A stretch of DNA of 10,379 nucleotides from JBDZUZ01 sp040255445. GTDB lineage: Bacteria > Planctomycetota > Phycisphaerae > Phycisphaerales > UBA1924. This document shows positions 7,121 through 10,379 of this stretch, in pieces. Under the pieces are notes generated by a model. The model worked only from the letters and a program-made list of their open reading frames with translations. It searched no databases and was not told where the DNA came from. The translations under genes were made by a program, and so were the position numbers. How positions within the stretch are numbered: position 1 is the first letter of the stretch; every line of letters starts with the position of its first letter. The stretch spans positions 1 to 10,379 of the forward strand of contig JBDZUZ010000139.1 in the NCBI GenBank assembly GCA_040255445.1. The letters run 5' to 3'.

Positions 7121-8272
7121 GTGAAGGCAACCACCGACATCCTCCGCTCGGCCGACGCCGCGTCCATCGCCCGGGCGGCCGAGGAGCTCCGCGGCGGGGG
7201 GCTGGTCGTCCTGCCCACTGACACGGTGTACGGGATCGCGGCGAGCGCGGCATCGTCGGAGGCGGTGCGGCGGCTGCGTGCGCTGGGCGATGCGGATGCG
7301 GGGGACAAGCTGAGTCGATCGTCGACGTGGCACGCGCCGAGCGTGGAGGCCGCGGTTGAGGCGATCGGGATTACCGCGCCGATGCATCTGCGGTTGCTGG
7401 ATCTCTTTTCGCCGGGGCCGGTGCGGTTCCTGGTTGAGAAGGGCGAGGCGGAGATCGACGGGATCATGAAGGAATTGGGGGCCCAACGGGGCGCATTCGA
7501 TTCGGACGGGGCGGTATCGGTGCGGGTGCCGGACAGCGCGGTGACGCGGGCGGTGCTGGATGCGGCGGGTGTGCCGGTGGTGGCGGAGCGGGTGGTGTCG
7601 GTGGTGGGGCAGGGGCGGGAGCTGCCGGCGGGGATCGAAGAGTCGGCCCGCAACGCTGGGATCGGGACGGCGATCGATGATGGGCCGACGCGGTATGGCA
7701 AGCCCTCGACGGCGGTGCGGCTGCTGGCGGGTGGCGGGTATCGGGTGATTTCGGAGGGGGCGATCGAGGAGCGGTACATCCGCAAGAAGATGGAGCGGGT
7801 GATTCTGTTCGTGTGCACTGGGAACACCTGCCGGAGCCCGATGGCGGAGGCGGTGGCGCGGTCGGTGGTGGAGCGTGAGACGACCGAGGGTGGCCCGCCG
7901 CGGCCGCCGGTGCGGGTCGGTTCGGCGGGGGTGGCGACGCGGGCGGGCGCGATGATGACGGCGGAGGCCGAGGAGGCGCTGTCGGAGCTTGGGGTGGATC
8001 CGGGCGAGCACCGCTCGCGACCGCTGAGCCGGGAGATGGTTGCGGAGGCGGAGGTGATCTTCGCGATGACGCGTGGGCACATCGAGGCGATCGTGGCGAT
8101 CGACCCCTCCGCCTCGGGGAAGGTGTTGCTTCTGGATCCTGAGGGCGGGGATGTTCCGGATCCGATCGGCGGGACGCGGGACGACTATCGTGCTGCGGCG
8201 CGGCGGATCCGCGCGTTGGTGGAAGCGCGGCTGGCGGAGATCGCCGCGGCGGAGAAGCGTCGGCAGGGCTGA
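7121..8272 (+). CDS. YrdC-like domain fused to a YwlE-type arginine phosphatase
   Basis: A 383-residue two-domain protein. Residues 1-220 resemble the Sua5/YrdC/TsaC family that makes threonylcarbamoyl-AMP for tRNA t6A: PTDTVYG 32-38, SPGPVRFLV, VSVRVPD and GPTRYGKPSTAV are recognisable. The K-x-R-P motif and the Ser-Ala-Asn motif of active members are absent, so catalysis is doubtful. Residues 224-383 are a low-molecular-weight phosphatase: P-loop C232-TGNTC-R238-S and a late DVPDPIGG with the catalytic Asp. Thr236 matches the Thr that favours phospho-arginine in Bacillus YwlE over phosphotyrosine. Met224 opens the second domain and may be a relic of its former start. GTG 7121 is chosen over ATG 7052 because of the promoter directly upstream. 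The rpiB gene follows after 53 bases, probably in one operon. Both domain calls are firm; the activity of the first is uncertain. Confidence 0.87.
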   Translation: MKATTDILRSADAASIARAAEELRGGGLVVLPTDTVYGIAASAASSEAVRRLRALGDADAGDKLSRSSTWHAPSVEAAVEAIGITAPMHLRLLDLFSPGPVRFLVEKGEAEIDGIMKELGAQRGAFDSDGAVSVRVPDSAVTRAVLDAAGVPVVAERVVSVVGQGRELPAGIEESARNAGIGTAIDDGPTRYGKPSTAVRLLAGGGYRVISEGAIEERYIRKKMERVILFVCTGNTCRSPMAEAVARSVVERETTEGGPPRPPVRVGSAGVATRAGAMMTAEAEEALSELGVDPGEHRSRPLSREMVAEAEVIFAMTRGHIEAIVAIDPSASGKVLLLDPEGGDVPDPIGGTRDDYRAAARRIRALVEARLAEIAAAEKRRQG

Positions 8273-8325
8273 CACAGGTGGTTGGGCCCGGCGGCGGCAC
8301 AGTACAGGAAGAAGGAATCGCGGGC

Positions 8326-8790
8326 ATGAAGATCGCTCTGAGCGCGGACCATCGCGGTGCGTCGAGCACGAAGCAGCTCTTTGACAAGCTCAAGCGCGAG
8401 GGCCACGAGCCGATGATGCTCGGCGACTGCTCGGGGGCCCCCTGTGACTATCCGGAGCGTGCATTCGAGGTGGGCAACGCGGTCGCCTCGGGCAAGGCCG
8501 ATGTGGGCGTGCTGATCTGCGGCACGGGCGTGGGGATGGCGATCGCCGCGAACAAGATCAAGGGTGTGCGGGCCGCGGTGGTTCATGATGAGCTGACGGC
8601 GCAGCTGTCGCGGTCGCACAACGATGCGAACGTGCTGTGCCTTTCGGCGGACCTGCTGGGGCAGCGGCTGATCGAGTCGATCGCCGAGGTGTGGATCAAC
8701 ACGGAGTTCGAGGGCGGCCGGCACGGTCGGCGGATCCGGAAGATCATGGCGATCGAGGACGGCAAGGACCCGGCGAGCGTGACCGAGTAA
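8326..8790 (+). CDS. rpiB: Ribose-5-phosphate isomerase B
   Basis: Cytoplasmic enzyme of the pentose phosphate pathway that interconverts ribose 5-phosphate and ribulose 5-phosphate. The 154-residue length is normal for the family. Seen: MKIALSADHRG with Asp8-His9 at the N-terminus, DYPERA (41-46), the catalytic Cys65 in LICGTGVGMAIAANK, and His98 in SRSHNDANVL, followed by the EGGRHGRRI phosphate-binding end. These line up almost without gaps with Escherichia coli RpiB as I remember it. ATG 8326 has AAGGA at 8312-8316, 9 bases upstream, and gives the standard family N-terminus. It lies 53 bases after the YrdC-phosphatase fusion and 48 before trpE. Related RpiB/LacAB proteins can use allose 6-phosphate or galactose 6-phosphate, so the exact sugar is inferred. 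Confidence 0.94.
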   Translation: MKIALSADHRGASSTKQLFDKLKREGHEPMMLGDCSGAPCDYPERAFEVGNAVASGKADVGVLICGTGVGMAIAANKIKGVRAAVVHDELTAQLSRSHNDANVLCLSADLLGQRLIESIAEVWINTEFEGGRHGRRIRKIMAIEDGKDPASVTE

Positions 8791-8824
8791 GCCGGCGGTC
8801 CGGCGGGGGCGGGCGGAGCGGCGG

Positions 8825-8830
8825 TACGAT
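8825..8830 (+). promoter_or_regulatory. Possible -10 element just upstream of trpE
   Basis: TACGAT is followed by 8 bases and then the trpE ATG at 8839, a distance that would place the transcript start at or next to the start codon. No Shine-Dalgarno precedes the ATG and no convincing -35 is seen. It could instead be chance, with trpE read from the upstream operon. Confidence 0.4.
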
Positions 8831-8838
8831 CCGGCCCG

Positions 8839-10379
8839 ATGGCGAATCTCACGCGTGATGAATTCGTGGCGCTGGTGACGGCAGCGCGCTCGCAGGAGCG
8901 CGGCGGGGCTGTCGCTGTGCCGGTGGCGATCCGCGTGCTGTCGGACCAGCTCACGCCGGTGCTGGCGTATCGCCGGCTGGTGGCGCCCGATGAGCGGACG
9001 GCGCCGTCGTTCCTGCTCGAATCGGTCGAGGGGGGTGAGCGGCAGGGGCGGTATTCGATTCTGGGTTCCGCGCCGGTGATGGAGGCGGTGGCGTACGGGC
9101 GGCGGCTAACGGTGATCGACCGGCGCGGGGGCGGGGAGCGGGTTGAGGAGCGGGAGTCGGAGAATCCGCTGCTGGCGCTGCGGGAGCTGACCGCGGGTGT
9201 GCGGCTGGTCGAGCCGCCGCGGGGGCCGCGGCCGCTGCTGCCGGCGTGTGTGCTGGGCGGGTGGTTCGGGTACGCGGGGTACGACACGGTGCGGTACGCG
9301 GAGCCAACGAAGCTCGCGAGCCCGCCGCGGGATGATCGCGGGCTGCCGGATCTGCACTTTGGGTTCTACGACGGCGTGACGGTGTTCGACCATGTCGACA
9401 AGGTCGTGTACCTGGTGCGGCTCGCGGTGGTGGGCGAGACGGACGATGCGGGGAAGGCGTACGACCGGGCGCGGGATGCGCTCTACGAGCGGCTGGCCGC
9501 GATAGAGAAGCACAGCAAGCCGCTGCCATCGGGTGTGTTCGAGCGTGAGCCCGCGGCGGCGGGCGCAGCGCGGAGCAATATCACGCGGGAGGAGCATGCG
9601 GGGATGGTGGCGCGGGCGAAGGAGTACATCCGCGCGGGCGACATCTTTCAGGTGGTGATCGGGCAGCGGTTCGAGCGGGAGAGTGATGCGGACCCGTTCG
9701 ATGTGTATCGCGCGCTGCGGGCGGTCAATCCGAGCCCGTACATGGTGTATCTGCAGGCGCGGGGGTGCATCCTGGTGGCGAGCAGCCCGGAGATCCTGTG
9801 CCGGGTGGCGAAGCGCGGTGATGAACTGGTGGTGACGAACCGGCCGCTGGCGGGGACGCGGCGGCGCGGGAAGACGCCCGAGGAAGATGCAGCGCTCGAG
9901 GCGGAGCTGCTCGCCGATAGCAAGGAGCGGGCCGAGCACATCATGCTCGTCGACCTGGGGCGGAACGATGTGGGCGTGGTGAGCGTGCCCGGTTCGATCG
10001 ATCTGCCGGCGGTGATGACGATCGAGCGGTACAGCCATGTGATGCACATCAGTTCGACGGTGACGGGCGTGCTGCGGCCGGGGCTGGACTGCTGGGATGC
10101 GCTGCGGGCCGCGCTGCCGGTGGGGACGATCTCGGGTGCGCCCAAGGTGCGGGCGATGCAGATCATCGATGAGCTCGAGCCGGTGCGGCGCGGGCCGTAC
10201 GGCGGGGGGATGGGGTACATCGGGCTGGACGGGCAGATGGACATCGCGCTGACGCTGCGGACGATGGTGGTGACGCGGCGTCCGGGCGCGGGGCGGGCGG
10301 AGAAGGACGCCGCGGGCCGGGGCTGGATGTACTACCTGCAGGCGGCGGGCGGCATCGTGGCGGATTCGGATCCGGAGGC
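8839..10379 (+). CDS. trpE: Anthranilate synthase component I, 3' end cut by window
   Basis: Catalyses, with the glutamine amidotransferase TrpG, conversion of chorismate and glutamine to anthranilate, the first committed step of tryptophan synthesis. The frame is open from ATG 8839 to the right edge (513 codons). The N-terminal domain contains LLES (59-62) followed by GRYSILG; the chorismate-binding domain begins near residue 247. Further motifs: NPSPYM 297-302, VDLGRNDVG, and PVGTISGAPK 427-436. LLES and NPSPYM form the tryptophan feedback site in TrpE, so end-product inhibition is likely retained. The last visible residues, AAGGIVADSDPE, are close to the usual family end, so perhaps 20-40 residues are missing. 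These motifs favour TrpE over PabB, but the two are relatives. The gene is 48 bases after rpiB, without a Shine-Dalgarno. Downstream trpG/trpD would be expected past the edge but cannot be seen. Confidence 0.92.
   Translation, partial: MANLTRDEFVALVTAARSQERGGAVAVPVAIRVLSDQLTPVLAYRRLVAPDERTAPSFLLESVEGGERQGRYSILGSAPVMEAVAYGRRLTVIDRRGGGERVEERESENPLLALRELTAGVRLVEPPRGPRPLLPACVLGGWFGYAGYDTVRYAEPTKLASPPRDDRGLPDLHFGFYDGVTVFDHVDKVVYLVRLAVVGETDDAGKAYDRARDALYERLAAIEKHSKPLPSGVFEREPAAAGAARSNITREEHAGMVARAKEYIRAGDIFQVVIGQRFERESDADPFDVYRALRAVNPSPYMVYLQARGCILVASSPEILCRVAKRGDELVVTNRPLAGTRRRGKTPEEDAALEAELLADSKERAEHIMLVDLGRNDVGVVSVPGSIDLPAVMTIERYSHVMHISSTVTGVLRPGLDCWDALRAALPVGTISGAPKVRAMQIIDELEPVRRGPYGGGMGYIGLDGQMDIALTLRTMVVTRRPGAGRAEKDAAGRGWMYYLQAAGGIVADSDPE

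Noticed and set aside
8791..8838. Possible trp leader attenuator before trpE
   Set aside because: The 48-base gap is too short for a leader peptide with paired hairpins, and no Trp codon run is seen.
9106..10047. Minus-strand open frame of 313 codons opposite trpE
   Set aside because: Antisense of a clear TrpE sequence, His/Arg/Pro-rich, with no domain.

Overview
The window reads as a piece of chromosome from a high-GC planctomycete, most likely of the Phycisphaerae type. The evidence is a PEP-CTERM-like secreted protein, a large prepilin-type pseudopilin with Ala before the cleavage site, a YrdC/arginine-phosphatase fusion and very GC-rich third codon positions. This placement is inferred from gene content and was not checked by a search. 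Ten coding regions are supported, two of them cut by the window edges. I see no rRNA, tRNA, CRISPR array, insertion sequence, phage gene or obvious defence system.

Layout. 1-105 is the tail of an unidentified + strand gene. 228-1289 (+) is a FecE/HmuV-like ABC transporter ATPase. 1415-2113 (-) is a secreted PEP-CTERM-like protein with its own intrinsic terminator. 2559-3677 (+) is a class I fructose-bisphosphate aldolase, divergent from the secreted protein. 3852-4790 (-) is a DUF1963/YwqG-like protein and 4838-5665 (-) a NYN/YacP-like nuclease, probably co-transcribed. 5744-6793 (-) is a pseudopilin with an intrinsic terminator. 7121-8272 (+) is the YrdC-LMW phosphatase fusion, followed by rpiB (8326-8790) and trpE (8839 to the right edge).

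How the genes relate. The aldolase and RpiB belong to central carbon metabolism and TrpE to tryptophan synthesis. The fusion next to rpiB recalls the Bacillus ywlC-ywlE-ywlF order (YrdC protein, arginine phosphatase, RpiB), here with the first two joined. The other genes look independent. Several genes lack a Shine-Dalgarno sequence, and three have a TANNNT-like hexamer (or close variant) 5-8 bases before the start codon, which suggests leaderless transcripts.

The most unusual signals are short repeats and hairpins. An 8-base tandem repeat (GTSCCTYY) occurs in three tracts around the ABC gene and next to the PEP-CTERM gene. A partly palindromic 9-base repeat lies in frame inside the nuclease gene. 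A GNRA-capped, purine-bulged hairpin lies between the convergent aldolase and DUF1963 genes. The ABC gene runs past its normal end through two perfect hairpins and a repeat tract. No complete new multi-gene system is evident; the repeats and the divergent YrdC domain merit the most attention.
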